Assembly: GCF_048007035.1 (NCBI RefSeq) | Contig: NZ_CP180355.1 | Coordinates: 744,001 to 808,000, forward strand | Reading direction: 5' to 3' | Length of the DNA stretch: 64,000 nucleotides | DNA from: Imperialibacter sp963977595 | GTDB lineage: Bacteria > Bacteroidota > Bacteroidia > Cytophagales > Cyclobacteriaceae | Shown here: positions 26,595 to 35,619 of the stretch, in pieces | Numbering within the stretch: position 1 is the stretch's first letter | Layout: every line of letters starts with the position of its first letter | Made by a program: the position numbers and the translations under genes | The notes under the pieces: generated by a model | Told to the model about the DNA's origin: nothing | Databases searched by the model: none | What the model saw: the letters and a program-made list of their open reading frames with translations, nothing else

Positions 26595-26652
26595 CCAGAT
26601 TGATAAGCGGATTAATGAATGTTTTCAGTATAATTTACAGTCTGCTTTGTGC

Positions 26653-27255
26653 TTAAAAATCGAATTTTTGGTCTTTAACTACAGTGTTATTGTATGATAC
26701 AGTGAAACGAACACCCGCTCCTTTGATTTGGCTTAAGTCGTACACTCTTGTGAAGAAATCAGCTGATTTCACGTCCTCAGTGAACAAAAGTTCATCCTGA
26801 CCACCATAGATAGCCACTGAAAGAGGCGAGCTCACTGATGCACTTGATCTAAGTACCATTTTCTTAGTATCGGCATTAGGGCTAAGCGCCACTTGCTGAC
26901 CCAACTTGTCAACTTCGGAAACGTGGTGTACAGTTTGAGCCACTTTCTCTCCTTTTGAAACCACTTCAAAAGTGTAATATCCTGAAGGAACGTTTGAAAG
27001 GTCGAAGTTTTGAGCAAAACCGTCAGCCACTCTAACTGATCCCTTGTGAACAGACACGCCTTTTTCATCCAAAACGTTAACCGTTACATTCTGCTTGCCT
27101 TCACTCTTATATATAAGTTTGTAAGAGTCGTTCTTATTGTAAGAGATCACCTTCACAGCAGATGAAGCCTTAAGTGAGTCTCCTCCGGCAAATGCAACAC
27201 TAGAAGTACCCATAGCTACTAGGAGTACAGCAATAAAGTTCTTTGTCTTTTTCAT
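26653..27255 (-). CDS. Exported protein of two similar beta-domains, function unknown
   Basis: 200 residues with a signal peptide (residues 1-23, ending VAFA). The mature protein reads as two beta-sandwich-like units of about 85 residues (starting near 33 and 118); each has a YDL or FDLS strand (FDLSNVPSGYYTF, YDLSQIKGAGVRF) like those in Por secretion-type C-terminal domains, but the usual sorting signature is not clear. It has its own terminator. It is probably a periplasmic or surface protein; no function is assigned. Confidence 0.65.
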   Translation of the reverse strand: MKKTKNFIAVLLVAMGTSSVAFAGGDSLKASSAVKVISYNKNDSYKLIYKSEGKQNVTVNVLDEKGVSVHKGSVRVADGFAQNFDLSNVPSGYYTFEVVSKGEKVAQTVHHVSEVDKLGQQVALSPNADTKKMVLRSSASVSSPLSVAIYGGQDELLFTEDVKSADFFTRVYDLSQIKGAGVRFTVSYNNTVVKDQKFDF

Positions 27256-27653
27256 AACTTTTCGTTTTTGAGCTTATCAATTATATATCAAAAGACGTAA
27301 TAGTTATGATTTTGTTCAAATAAATGGCATTAATCTTAAATGAATATATGGTTAATATATGAAATTTTACGAATTCATTAAAATATCACTTTTTCGTAAC
27401 CGTTTGCGCTGGCAGTTACGCTAATGCAAACGTCTGATTTTTATAATTTTTACATAAAATATTTTTCTCCATGTAGTTTATTCCGATTTATTTCAAATAA
27501 TAGCCTATTAGCAGAATATTATTCTGGTTTAAGCATCTCGAAACTGATTGCATAAATCCCGGAATCGCTTGCGGTGGGAATTTCGTTCTGACAAGGCGAA
27601 ATCAAAAGATCGGAACAAAAGAAATGGAGGAAGGAATTGGCAGGACGGATTAC
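27256..27653. other. AT-rich intergenic region with interleaved inverted repeats
   Basis: A 398-base gap with no gene. It contains CGTAAC (27395-27400) pairing with GTTACG (27415-27420), and CGTTTGC (27401-27407) pairing with GCAAACG (27426-27432); the two inverted repeats are interleaved. Nothing else is recognised. Confidence 0.3.
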
Positions 27654-28529
27654 CTATCTATAGTCCTCACTTTTCTCCTTTGGGTGTGTGAAAATCGTAG
27701 ATGGCTCTATTTTGAAAGCCAAATCTTTGCCTGTTATCGGGTGTTTTATGTAAAGCTGGGTGGCCATTAATCGAATCTGCCTTTTGAAAGCATTACTCGC
27801 TCCATATTTGTAGTCGCCTACTATGGGGCAGCCAATATGACCGAGGTGTACCCGTATTTGGTTTTTCTTGCCCGTAGCCAGCTCTACTTCTACCATGTGA
27901 TATCTCCCTATCCTCTCCTTATAAGTATAATAGGTAACTGCTTCCTTGGTATTGGGTCCGGGCGTGGTGGCCACAAACATCTTCAAGCCTCTTTCTTCCA
28001 ACAACGTGCTAATGGTGCCTTTTTTGGGATTGGGCTCCTTTTCAGTGATGGCTATGTATTTTTTAGAAAACTGATGCCAGTTGGCTTTCAATTTTTCCTG
28101 TATCTCTTCGCTTTTTGCAAAAACAACCAGGCCGCTTACTTCTTTATCGAGCCTGTGCACAGGGAAGGCGCTCTGCGCACCTTTGGTAGCGTCCTTTACA
28201 TAGTCGTCTACCAGCTTGTGCATCGTAGGCCGCCGTGTGATGCCTTCGCCGGCAGTGATGAGGCCCACCGGCTTGTCGCAAACAATGATATACTGATCCT
28301 GCCAAATAACACGAAACGGTGCCTTCACGTTAAGAGAGGGCTTCTCCTGCTTTTCAATATTAACAAGCTGACCGGTTTTGACGGGTGTATCGGCCATCCG
28401 AACCTGCTCCCCGTCGAGCGTCACGTTGGCAAACTTGAGCATTTTGCGCAGCTTGGTTGTGGAAGTGCCTGCGTAGGCGTCACCCAATATTTCCAGGATG
28501 GTGCCGTCTCTTTTCGCTAAATGCTTCAT
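27654..28529 (-). CDS. RluA-family pseudouridine synthase
   Basis: Converts specific uridines of rRNA or tRNA to pseudouridine. 291 residues: an S4-like RNA-binding region at the N-terminus (about 10-60) and the RluA catalytic domain. The catalytic aspartate is Asp128 in HRLDKEVSGL, and the downstream GKKNQIRVHLGHIGCPIVGDYKYG is present in segments typical of the RluA group. The gene lies 2 bases after the methyltransferase gene, so both are in one RNA-modification operon. The exact target site cannot be assigned. Confidence 0.9.
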   Translation of the reverse strand: MKHLAKRDGTILEILGDAYAGTSTTKLRKMLKFANVTLDGEQVRMADTPVKTGQLVNIEKQEKPSLNVKAPFRVIWQDQYIIVCDKPVGLITAGEGITRRPTMHKLVDDYVKDATKGAQSAFPVHRLDKEVSGLVVFAKSEEIQEKLKANWHQFSKKYIAITEKEPNPKKGTISTLLEERGLKMFVATTPGPNTKEAVTYYTYKERIGRYHMVEVELATGKKNQIRVHLGHIGCPIVGDYKYGASNAFKRQIRLMATQLYIKHPITGKDLAFKIEPSTIFTHPKEKSEDYR

Positions 28530-28531
28530 AA

Positions 28532-29419
28532 TTATCGTGTGAATCTTAAAAACGTTCCCAAAGGCAGCCTTTGCCCTGACGTGGACGGCAGGTAGAACTC
28601 CCCGAACTGCATATTATCTGGCTGAAAGAATGACTCAACCAGGTTGGCTGAGACCAATGCCGAAAGCCCCATGCTGTACATATTAAGGACAAGAAACGCT
28701 TGTCGGGGTGCCAACAGTTGGCCGCACAGCTCCATCAGCTCTGTCAAACTCTCTTCAATCACCCATTTCTCACCATCGGGACCTCTGCCATAGGCGGGTG
28801 GGTCGAGTATAATGCCGTTGTATTGTTTGCCCCGCTTCACTTCCCTTTTCACAAACTTCAGGGCGTCTTCCACTACCCACCTGATGTCTTTCAAACCACT
28901 GGCTTGCTGATTGTCATTGGACCAGGTGATCATGTTCTTGACTGCATCTACGTGTGTTACTTCGCTGCCCGCAGCCCTGGCTGCCAAAGAGGAGCCGCCG
29001 GTGTAGGCAAACAGGTTCAGCACCTTTCCCGGCTCAGGCCACGCTTTCACCGTATCGTATATGAAGTCCCAATTCTCGGCCTGCTCCGGAAAAACGCCCA
29101 CATGCCCGAAAGAGGTAAACTGCAGCGACATGGTGAGCTGCATGTCTTTATACAGGTACTTTAAAGGCCAGCGATGATTGAGCTTCTGTGAATACGTCCA
29201 GCCTTCATCTTCTCTGCTGCTCTTCCTCGCCTTCGCCGAGTCCCGCACAAATACCGCAGATGCCTGCTTTTTCCATTCGTCGTCCGACAACTTCTTTTTC
29301 CAAATAGCCTGAGGCTCGGGCCGGATGAGCGTATACTTTCCAAACCGCTCCAGCTTCTGAAAGTCGCCAGAATCGATCAGTTCGTAGTCTTGCCAATGTC
29401 GGGGAAAAAGAAGCTGCAT
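28532..29419 (-). CDS. Class I SAM-dependent rRNA methyltransferase (RlmI/RlmK-like)
   Basis: A predicted RNA methyltransferase of 295 residues. A GTG at 29428 extends the frame by three codons, but the ATG at 29419 is preferred. The SAM motif I is LNLFAYTGGSSLAA, the acidic end of strand 2 is VTHVDAVKNMI, and motif IV is LDPPAYGRG. This DPPAYG form and the overall pattern fit the methyltransferases related to RlmI/RlmK. It is the first gene of the operon with the RluA enzyme. The target base is unknown. Confidence 0.82.
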   Translation of the reverse strand: MQLLFPRHWQDYELIDSGDFQKLERFGKYTLIRPEPQAIWKKKLSDDEWKKQASAVFVRDSAKARKSSREDEGWTYSQKLNHRWPLKYLYKDMQLTMSLQFTSFGHVGVFPEQAENWDFIYDTVKAWPEPGKVLNLFAYTGGSSLAARAAGSEVTHVDAVKNMITWSNDNQQASGLKDIRWVVEDALKFVKREVKRGKQYNGIILDPPAYGRGPDGEKWVIEESLTELMELCGQLLAPRQAFLVLNMYSMGLSALVSANLVESFFQPDNMQFGEFYLPSTSGQRLPLGTFLRFTR

Positions 29420-29479
29420 AGGTAGCACCTGGAAGTAAGGTGCAAAAGTAACGGAATTGTTGGAATTGGACGCCTTCTC

Positions 29480-29687
29480 GTTTCACATTCAGGGCAAACG
29501 CATTTAAAACCATTTGGCTTCGAAATTCTTCTTTTTACCCCGTTCCACGTCGGTAGCCCTAAAGGGAAAGGCGAATTTCAAAGCTGTTTCACCCTTAAGG
29601 GTCGCCGACGTGGAACGAGGTAAAAAAACAGCTTTGAAAAAAATTTGACTCCTTTTTGTTTTAAATGCGTTTGCCCTGTTTCACATT
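29480..29687. mobile_element. MITE-like element (29491-29677) with target-site duplication
   Basis: The perfect 20-bp terminal inverted repeats AGGGCAAACGCATTTAAAAC (29491-29510) and its complement (29658-29677) bound a 187-bp non-coding element. The 10-bp sequence GTTTCACATT flanks it on both sides (29480-29489 and 29678-29687; one extra C at 29490), as left by a DDE transposase. Inside are a long imperfect hairpin (29532-29553 with 29605-29626), a second pair (29576-29589 with 29626-29639) and a central palindrome ACCCTTAAGGGT (29591-29602). No transposase of matching ends is in the window. It sits in the divergent intergenic region between two RNA-modification genes. The whole 29420-29764 gap is explained by this element and short flanks. 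Confidence 0.75.
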
Positions 29688-29764
29688 ACGCAATGCAGCC
29701 CACCTGGCGATTTAGTTGTTGCCGTGAGATGAACTTTGCACAATACCCTGTACTTTTGCTTTCC

Positions 29765-30559
29765 ATGATTCTTGAAATATCAAGTCCACAGAACCAACAC
29801 ATTAAAAACCTGATCGCCCTTCAGAAGCCCAGGGAGCGCAAGGAACAGCAAGCGTTCGTTATTGAAGGAGTCCGTGAGATTTCGCTCGCTCAGCAAAGTG
29901 GCTACGAACTACAGGAGATCTACCTCAACCCGAACCTGTACCAGGCAGATCCCCATTACCCTATCTCCTTCGAGCATTCTACTACCTACCACCTGAGCAA
30001 CCTCGTTTTCTCAAAAGTTGCCTACAGAGAAAGTACGGGCGGGGTAATCGCTGTCGCTGCCACCAGGTCGCTTAGCCTTGCTGATTTACCCAAAAAAGAC
30101 AACCCCCTTTATCTGGTACTGGAAAATGTGGAAAAGCCTGGCAACATTGGAGCGATGCTTCGGACGGCCGATGCCGCCGGGCTCAGCGGGGTAATCGTGT
30201 GCGATCCTAATACCGATTTTTTCAACCCCAACGTAGTGAGGTCAAGCGTAGGTTGCCTTTTCACCGTACCGGTTGCATCGGCAAGCAACCAGGATGCAAA
30301 AGATTGGTTTGCAAGCCACGGCATCACCACGTATGCGGCAGCTTTGACCGACAAAGCCATGCCCTATCACACATTTGATTATAAAAAGCCTTCGGCCTTG
30401 CTGCTGGGCACGGAAGCTACCGGCCTCTCCGATTTTTGGCTACAAGAGGCTAATCAGCAGGTGATTATACCAATGAAAGGCAAAATCGACTCTATGAACG
30501 TTTCGAATGCGGCCGCCATTCTCATCTACGAGGCGCTTCGTCAACGTGATTTTGGCTAA
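29765..30559 (+). CDS. TrmH/SpoU-family RNA methyltransferase
   Basis: A 2'-O-ribose methyltransferase of the SPOUT class, 264 residues. The frame is open into the MITE upstream (to 29645), but the ATG at 29765 starts MILEISSPQNQHIKN, the usual N-terminus of this group. An N-terminal substrate-binding region is followed by the knot motifs: motif 1 EKPGNIGAMLRTA, motif 2 LLLGTEATGL and motif 3 IPMKGKIDSMNVSNAAAI. A TACTTTTG element at 29751-29758 is too close to the ATG for a normal leader and has no -33 TTG. Target (rRNA or tRNA) is unknown. Confidence 0.9.
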   Translation: MILEISSPQNQHIKNLIALQKPRERKEQQAFVIEGVREISLAQQSGYELQEIYLNPNLYQADPHYPISFEHSTTYHLSNLVFSKVAYRESTGGVIAVAATRSLSLADLPKKDNPLYLVLENVEKPGNIGAMLRTADAAGLSGVIVCDPNTDFFNPNVVRSSVGCLFTVPVASASNQDAKDWFASHGITTYAAALTDKAMPYHTFDYKKPSALLLGTEATGLSDFWLQEANQQVIIPMKGKIDSMNVSNAAAILIYEALRQRDFG

Positions 30560-30743
30560 GTACTGCTAAGCAGCCCCGCCTTCAGACCGGGTTTTTGGAA
30601 CCACTTTCTTCTGCGAATCTGTATGAAAAACAGCGCCAGGTCAACACTGAAAGTGGCAACCAAACCGAAATCAATCCATAAAATTAGCCATGCTTACAAT
30701 CGAATTCTATTACTTTGAACTCCAATAATGAAGTTTGCATGAA

Positions 30744-31382
30744 ATGAAAAACAGAATGTTTTTTTTCGCCGCTCTTTTGGTAACAGCACATGGTGCCTGG
30801 TCTCAAAATGCTGAAAGGCTCAATGAAAAATTAGAGGATTGGTACTTTGGAACTATCGTAATGGCCTCCGGAGACGTGATCGAATGCGACTTTGCGTATA
30901 ACCCGCTTACCATAGAAGGCCTGCTGCAATTCAGCTACGAAGGAGTCAACTACACGGCTGGCCCCAGCAAGGTCTCATCCTTTAGCTTTTATGATGAAGA
31001 GCGTAATGTCTATCGCAAGTTCCAATCCTTCCCAGTCTACAGCGAGATGACAGAGATGACAAATGAAATTTTCATGGAGATACTTCACGAAACGCAATTC
31101 ATTTCACTGGTTGGGAGGAAAACAACTGGACTGAAGCCAGGCTACGGCTTCAATGCCAATGCTGTGATAACTCAGAAAAACGTTATCAAGGGTTATGAAA
31201 GATACTTCATTGATATGACCACTGCCAGGTTACATGAAATGACCAAAAAAGAGTTTTTCAAACTTACTTCAGATAAAAAACCTGAGATAAAGTCCTTTAT
31301 GAAAGAAGAACATGTTCAACTAAATGACTCAGCTGACTTCATAAAATTGATGGAATTCTACGCCTCCTTGAAATTATATTGA
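30744..31382 (+). CDS. Secreted protein of unknown function
   Basis: A 212-residue protein with a signal peptide (MKNRMFFFAALLVTAHG..., cleavage after AWSQ). The frame could start at a TTG (30735), but the ATG at 30744 is preferred. The mature part has Tyr/Phe-rich beta segments and a more helical, Lys/Glu-rich C-terminus (170-212). I do not recognise a family. The next gene starts 22 bases downstream, so it may be co-transcribed with the PLP decarboxylase and the beta-barrel gene. Confidence 0.6.
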   Translation: MKNRMFFFAALLVTAHGAWSQNAERLNEKLEDWYFGTIVMASGDVIECDFAYNPLTIEGLLQFSYEGVNYTAGPSKVSSFSFYDEERNVYRKFQSFPVYSEMTEMTNEIFMEILHETQFISLVGRKTTGLKPGYGFNANAVITQKNVIKGYERYFIDMTTARLHEMTKKEFFKLTSDKKPEIKSFMKEEHVQLNDSADFIKLMEFYASLKLY

Positions 31383-31404
31383 AAAGACCCGATTAGTGTT
31401 GTGT

Positions 31405-32823
31405 ATGATGACACCAGAAACCTTTAGAGTGGAAGCCCACCGCCTCGTCGACTGGATGGCAGATTTTCTCGAAAACATTGAGGAATATCCCGTAAAACCC
31501 GCCATAAAGCCTGGCGACATTATCAAACAGCTACCGGCTTCCTCTCCTCTTCAAGGCGAAAGCTTTGACAGCCTCTTTAAAGATTTCCAAAGCATCATTA
31601 TGCCCGGGGTTACGCATTGGCAGCATCCTCATTTTCACGCCTATTTCCCTGCCAACGGAAGCTACCCCTCCATTCTAGCAGAAATGCTAACCACCACACT
31701 GGGTGCCCAATGCATGATTTGGGAGACATCACCAGCAGCAGCAGAGCTGGAGGAGATGGTAATGAACTGGCTCAAAGAAATGATGGCATTGCCCGCTACA
31801 TGGCACGGAGTCATTCAGGATACCGCCTCCACGGCGACCCTCGTGGCGCTTCTCACGGCCAGGGAAAAACAGAGCGGCTTCCGGGTGAACGACGAAGGCT
31901 TCAATGGGTCAGAAAAGTACCGGGTATACTGTTCCAGCGAAACCCACTCCTCTATAGAGAAGGGTGCCAAAGTCGCTGGCATAGGAAAGAAAAATGTGGT
32001 AAAGGTGCCTGTAGACAACCTGCTGGCGATGAAGCCTGACGAACTGGAAGCGGCTATAAAAAAGGATATACAGGCAGGGTACACGCCGTTGGCAGTGGTG
32101 GCTGCTATCGGCACCACCAGCACTGTCGCCGTCGACCCTTTGAAGGCGATTGGCGCTGTTTGCAGTAAATACAATGTTTGGCTGCATGTCGACGCTGCTT
32201 ATGCAGGCACAGCGCTGCTGCTGCCAGAGTGCCGCTGGATGATGGAAGGTCAGGAGTTGGCCGACAGCTTTGTGTTCAATCCGCACAAATGGATGTTTAC
32301 GCACTTCGACTGCACGGCTTATTTTGTGAAGGACAAGGAAGCGCTTATTCGCACTTTTGAGATCCTGCCCGAATACCTCAAAACCGCCACCCGTGGACAG
32401 GTGAACGACTACAGGGATTGGGGTGTGCAACTGGGCCGCCGTTTCAGGGCTTTGAAACTGTGGTTTGTCATTCGCTCCTTTGGCATCGATGGACTGCAAA
32501 AGACCCTGAGAGGACACATGTCCTGCGCTGAAGACTTCGAGGCTAAAGTGGTGAGCCACTCAGATTTTGAGCTCATTCTGCCACGATCATTGAATGTAGT
32601 GGTCTTCCGTTTTCAGCCAGCCAATGAAAATAACTTAGAAAAGCTCAATCAACTGAATGAGCAGCTGATAAAAACCCTGAACACTTCCGGGAAAGTCTTT
32701 CTCTCCCACACCAAAGTGAAGGGCATTTACTGCATCAGAATGGTGCTCGGCAACACCAGGCTGGAGCAAAGGCATGTCGACGAAGTGTGGGCATGGATAA
32801 CTGATGCCGCCAAGTCGCTTTAA
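31405..32823 (+). CDS. PLP-dependent amino-acid decarboxylase (group II, aromatic type)
   Basis: Removes the carboxyl group of an aromatic or related L-amino acid. 472 residues from ATG 31405 (a second ATG at 31408 is equally possible). The PLP-binding lysine is Lys295 in FNPHKWMF; other marks of the aromatic decarboxylase group are PHFHAYFPANGSYPS near 75-90, HVDAAYAG before the lysine, and GLQLGRRFRALKLWF-type segments after it (seen here as VQLGRRFRALKLWF). The preceding secreted protein and following beta-barrel gene are close, but no metabolic link is evident. Substrate (Tyr, Trp, DOPA, other) not determinable. Confidence 0.9.
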   Translation: MMTPETFRVEAHRLVDWMADFLENIEEYPVKPAIKPGDIIKQLPASSPLQGESFDSLFKDFQSIIMPGVTHWQHPHFHAYFPANGSYPSILAEMLTTTLGAQCMIWETSPAAAELEEMVMNWLKEMMALPATWHGVIQDTASTATLVALLTAREKQSGFRVNDEGFNGSEKYRVYCSSETHSSIEKGAKVAGIGKKNVVKVPVDNLLAMKPDELEAAIKKDIQAGYTPLAVVAAIGTTSTVAVDPLKAIGAVCSKYNVWLHVDAAYAGTALLLPECRWMMEGQELADSFVFNPHKWMFTHFDCTAYFVKDKEALIRTFEILPEYLKTATRGQVNDYRDWGVQLGRRFRALKLWFVIRSFGIDGLQKTLRGHMSCAEDFEAKVVSHSDFELILPRSLNVVVFRFQPANENNLEKLNQLNEQLIKTLNTSGKVFLSHTKVKGIYCIRMVLGNTRLEQRHVDEVWAWITDAAKSL

Positions 32824-32840
32824 ACTATTATCTTCGTTGC

Positions 32841-33494
32841 ATGCGCATCATTTTTCTCCTTTTTCTGCTGATGTCTTTCAACAGAGCGGTCGCTCAGGAC
32901 ACGCTGAAATGGCTGTCGGTTGGGTTCAATACGCAGGCATACAAAGGAGACCTGGGGGACAAATACAGCAAATGGACGGGTGGGCTGTACACGAGCTTGC
33001 AGTTTAAGACTCAGAAGAAATGGAATGGCAGCGTGAATCTTATCATAGGTAATGTTACCGGACAAGACCTTAATCCAGTTTTCAACGTCAGCCCTGAAAG
33101 TGGCAGACAGCCCAATACCTATTTCAGCAATTCCTTTGTAGCAGCTTACTACCAGCTTCACTGGAACGTTTATCTGAGGAGCCGCCTCAGGGTATTCCTG
33201 GGCCAGGGAATCGGTTTGATGAGGTATAATGCCAAGGATGAGCAGGGAGTCAGCCTGGCCAACCAAACAAACACCCGGGCCGCTAATGAGTCGGCAGGCA
33301 ATATTGCTTTGCTTCTGCCTACCAGCATCGGAACAGCCTATCGGTTTAAAAACAACTTCGGCGTAAGCTACAAATTCACCCTGCTTAACACAGCCACTGA
33401 CTACCTGGATAACATTTCACAATTGGGAGGCGTCACGGGTGGCGATAATGTACTGTCTCACCAGGTTTCATTATTGGTACCTATTTACTTCTAA
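32841..33494 (+). CDS. Predicted outer-membrane beta-barrel protein
   Basis: 217 residues with a signal peptide (residues 1-19, ending AVAQ). The mature part alternates aromatic and small residues in short amphipathic strands (LYTSLQFKT, FVAAYYQLHWNVYL, FGVSYKFTLL) and ends in Phe, all typical of an 8-stranded outer-membrane barrel. It begins 17 bases after the decarboxylase and so probably shares its transcript. Function unknown. The stop is 9 bases from the convergent DUF3109 gene. Confidence 0.7.
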   Translation: MRIIFLLFLLMSFNRAVAQDTLKWLSVGFNTQAYKGDLGDKYSKWTGGLYTSLQFKTQKKWNGSVNLIIGNVTGQDLNPVFNVSPESGRQPNTYFSNSFVAAYYQLHWNVYLRSRLRVFLGQGIGLMRYNAKDEQGVSLANQTNTRAANESAGNIALLLPTSIGTAYRFKNNFGVSYKFTLLNTATDYLDNISQLGGVTGGDNVLSHQVSLLVPIYF

Positions 33495-33503
33495 TTGAAG
33501 CCC

Positions 33504-34064
33504 TCAGCCTTCGATTTCTTCCACCAGCTGCTGATACCAGGCCTCTCCGTATTTGCGGATCAGCGCCTCTTTTAAGAACTTGTAGACAGGCACACCCAGC
33601 TCCTTCCCATGATCACAAGCGGGAGCGCATATTTGCCAGCGGTGGTAGTTGAGGGCGTCGTAGTTGTCGTACTTCGATATCCTGATTGGGTACAAATGGC
33701 AAGAGATGGGCTTTCTCCACTTTGTTTTTCCTGCCAGCCAGGCTTGCTCAATGGCGCATTTTAAAATGCCTCTTTCGTCATAGATGGCGAAGGCACATTC
33801 CTTATTATTGATAGTGGTGGTGGAAAAGTCACCCTCCTCGTCGAGCAGGTAAGCCCCACTTTTCTCAATGGCCTTCACCCCAGCATCGGACATAAAAGGC
33901 TTCACTTCTTCCAAAATGCTATCAATTTGCTGAAGTTCGTCTTCCTCTAAAGGAGCCCCCAGGTCGCCTTCTACGCAGCAAGCGCCTTTGCACTTGGTAA
34001 GGTCACATACAAACAACTGCTCTTTGATGTCGTCAGAGATGACGGCGTTTTCTACCAATATCAT
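33504..34064 (-). CDS. DUF3109 cysteine-rich protein
   Basis: A 186-residue cytoplasmic protein of the DUF3109 family, common in Bacteroidota. The N-terminal cysteine cluster Cys20, Cys25, Cys29 and Cys30 (CDLTKCKGACC) and later cysteines (ECAF, LKCAI, SCHLYP, ICAPAC) suggest a bound metal or Fe-S centre, as in YkgJ-like proteins. Function unknown. It follows the amidohydrolase gene by 39 bases on the same strand, so co-transcription is possible. Confidence 0.85.
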   Translation of the reverse strand: MILVENAVISDDIKEQLFVCDLTKCKGACCVEGDLGAPLEEDELQQIDSILEEVKPFMSDAGVKAIEKSGAYLLDEEGDFSTTTINNKECAFAIYDERGILKCAIEQAWLAGKTKWRKPISCHLYPIRISKYDNYDALNYHRWQICAPACDHGKELGVPVYKFLKEALIRKYGEAWYQQLVEEIEG

Positions 34065-34103
34065 GGCACAAAGTTGAGGCTAATTTACAACAAACCAAAA
34101 AAC

Positions 34104-35486
34104 CTATTCCTCATACAAAGCAGCAATCTTGGCCAGCTCGCCGTCGATAAACTGCCTGTCCAGCAGTTTACCTCTCACCATCACCCACTGAATTTTCTTC
34201 ATATTGGCTATGTCGTCCAACGGATTAGCCTTCACCAGCACCAGGTCGGCCGAAGCACCTTCACTTACTTCACCAAACTTTCCTTTTTGATTGAAAAACA
34301 CCGCACTATTAACCGTGCCTGCTTTCAAAGCTTCGTAAGGAGTCAACCCGCAGTCGATCATCGACTTGAGCTCGTGGTGAGCCGAGAATCCGGGCACGTT
34401 AAATACCTGCGGCGCATCAGATCCCAGAATAATGGGCACGCCAGCCTCGTGCATCTTTTTGATCATTACTTTCCTGATCTCATTAAGCCTGTTGGCATTG
34501 GCTGCGCTAAAAGTTGGGCCGCTCAAAAAGCTTTCTTTTGACCTTTTCCAGTTGGCCCTGGTCTGCTGCGACATATAAATCATTTCCGGTTCGGCCAGCA
34601 ATACGTCAGCCGATTTGGTTGATATCCAACGGTCAAACAATGACTGAGTAGGCACTATTGCCACCTTGTTGTCCAATGTCTTCTGAATCAGTTCATCCAG
34701 GAGGCCCATGTCTGCATACGGCACCCAATCGACACCAAAGAAACCATTGCTTTCCGGATCCAATCCAAGCGTGTCGGGCACCAAGCCTTCCACATAGCCG
34801 TCGACATGATCCACTGTACCATACCCCGCCTCCAGCGCATGGCGTATGCCAACAAACACTGACACGTGGCCGCTGTATGTCTGCCCAACCTCTTTGGCTG
34901 CCGTCACCATTGAATCAAAAACCGCCAACTTAATGCCGGGGTGCAGCTTCATAAAATCGTAACCCATCTCCTTCTGTTCTTTGACCAGCTTCACAGCCGA
35001 CGCTCCGGTGGGCACACTGTTCCCATTGAAAGAGGGGCCTGAAGTGAAAATCCTGGGCCCGAGTATTTCCCCCGCCATCACCTGTTCCCTGAGCTTCAAA
35101 TGCTCGGGGTGGCCAAGCATGCCTCTGATGGTGGTAACGCCCTGAGAAAGATAAAGGAAGAGCGTTTCAAGCGTTTTATCGGGGGCCGGGCCTGGCTGAG
35201 GTATGTGCGCATGCATCTCGGTAAGCCCCGGCACCAGATAGGCTTCTTTCGCATCTATAATTGTGGCCGCCTGGCTAGGCATGAAATGCTTTTCATTCAC
35301 TATTTTTTGAATCACACCATCTTTCACGTACACAACCTGCCCGGTTACCACCTTATCAGAAGTCATGGTAATGATGTTAGCATTGGTAATCGCAAAATCA
35401 TAGCCGTCGCCCACATCAGGGTCGCTAACGCAGCCTGAAATGATAACAACAAACAAAAACAGAAAGGTGAATTTCAAAGGTTTCAT
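34104..35486 (-). CDS. Amidohydrolase-family lipoprotein
   Basis: A 460-residue metal-dependent hydrolase of the imidazolonepropionase/prolidase-like amidohydrolase branch. It has a lipoprotein signal with lipobox ISGC (Cys19), placing it in the periplasm or outer membrane. Metal ligands are visible: HAH (His92, His94), a Lys in FMKLHPG, His in YSGHVS, His in TVDHVDG and the Asp in GSDAP. Such secreted members cleave dipeptides or cyclic amides; the substrate is unknown. Likely in one transcript with the downstream DUF3109 gene. Confidence 0.87.
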   Translation of the reverse strand: MKPLKFTFLFLFVVIISGCVSDPDVGDGYDFAITNANIITMTSDKVVTGQVVYVKDGVIQKIVNEKHFMPSQAATIIDAKEAYLVPGLTEMHAHIPQPGPAPDKTLETLFLYLSQGVTTIRGMLGHPEHLKLREQVMAGEILGPRIFTSGPSFNGNSVPTGASAVKLVKEQKEMGYDFMKLHPGIKLAVFDSMVTAAKEVGQTYSGHVSVFVGIRHALEAGYGTVDHVDGYVEGLVPDTLGLDPESNGFFGVDWVPYADMGLLDELIQKTLDNKVAIVPTQSLFDRWISTKSADVLLAEPEMIYMSQQTRANWKRSKESFLSGPTFSAANANRLNEIRKVMIKKMHEAGVPIILGSDAPQVFNVPGFSAHHELKSMIDCGLTPYEALKAGTVNSAVFFNQKGKFGEVSEGASADLVLVKANPLDDIANMKKIQWVMVRGKLLDRQFIDGELAKIAALYEE

Positions 35487-35568
35487 ATAAATGCCTGGTT
35501 AGTCCACTGAGTAAGTAGCACAATTTAATGAAACTATTGATTGAAAGTACGGGCTATGGGTTGGAGCT

Positions 35569-35596
35569 AAAAAAAGCCCTGACCAACGGTCAGAGC
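35569..35596 (-). terminator. Intrinsic terminator for the 35620-38043 permease
   Basis: On the minus strand GCTCTGACC and GGTCAGGGC form a 9-bp stem (one G-T pair) with loop GTT, followed by seven T. It lies 24 bases beyond the stop codon. Confidence 0.85.
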
Positions 35597-35619
35597 TTTA
35601 TCGCTATGCTTAAGAAAAT

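Noticed and set aside
27837..28520. 227-codon frame opposite the RluA gene
   Set aside because: Shadow of a clearly conserved gene; no recognisable domain.
29645..29764. Upstream extension of the TrmH-type gene
   Set aside because: It runs into the MITE terminal repeat; the ATG at 29765 fits the family N-terminus.
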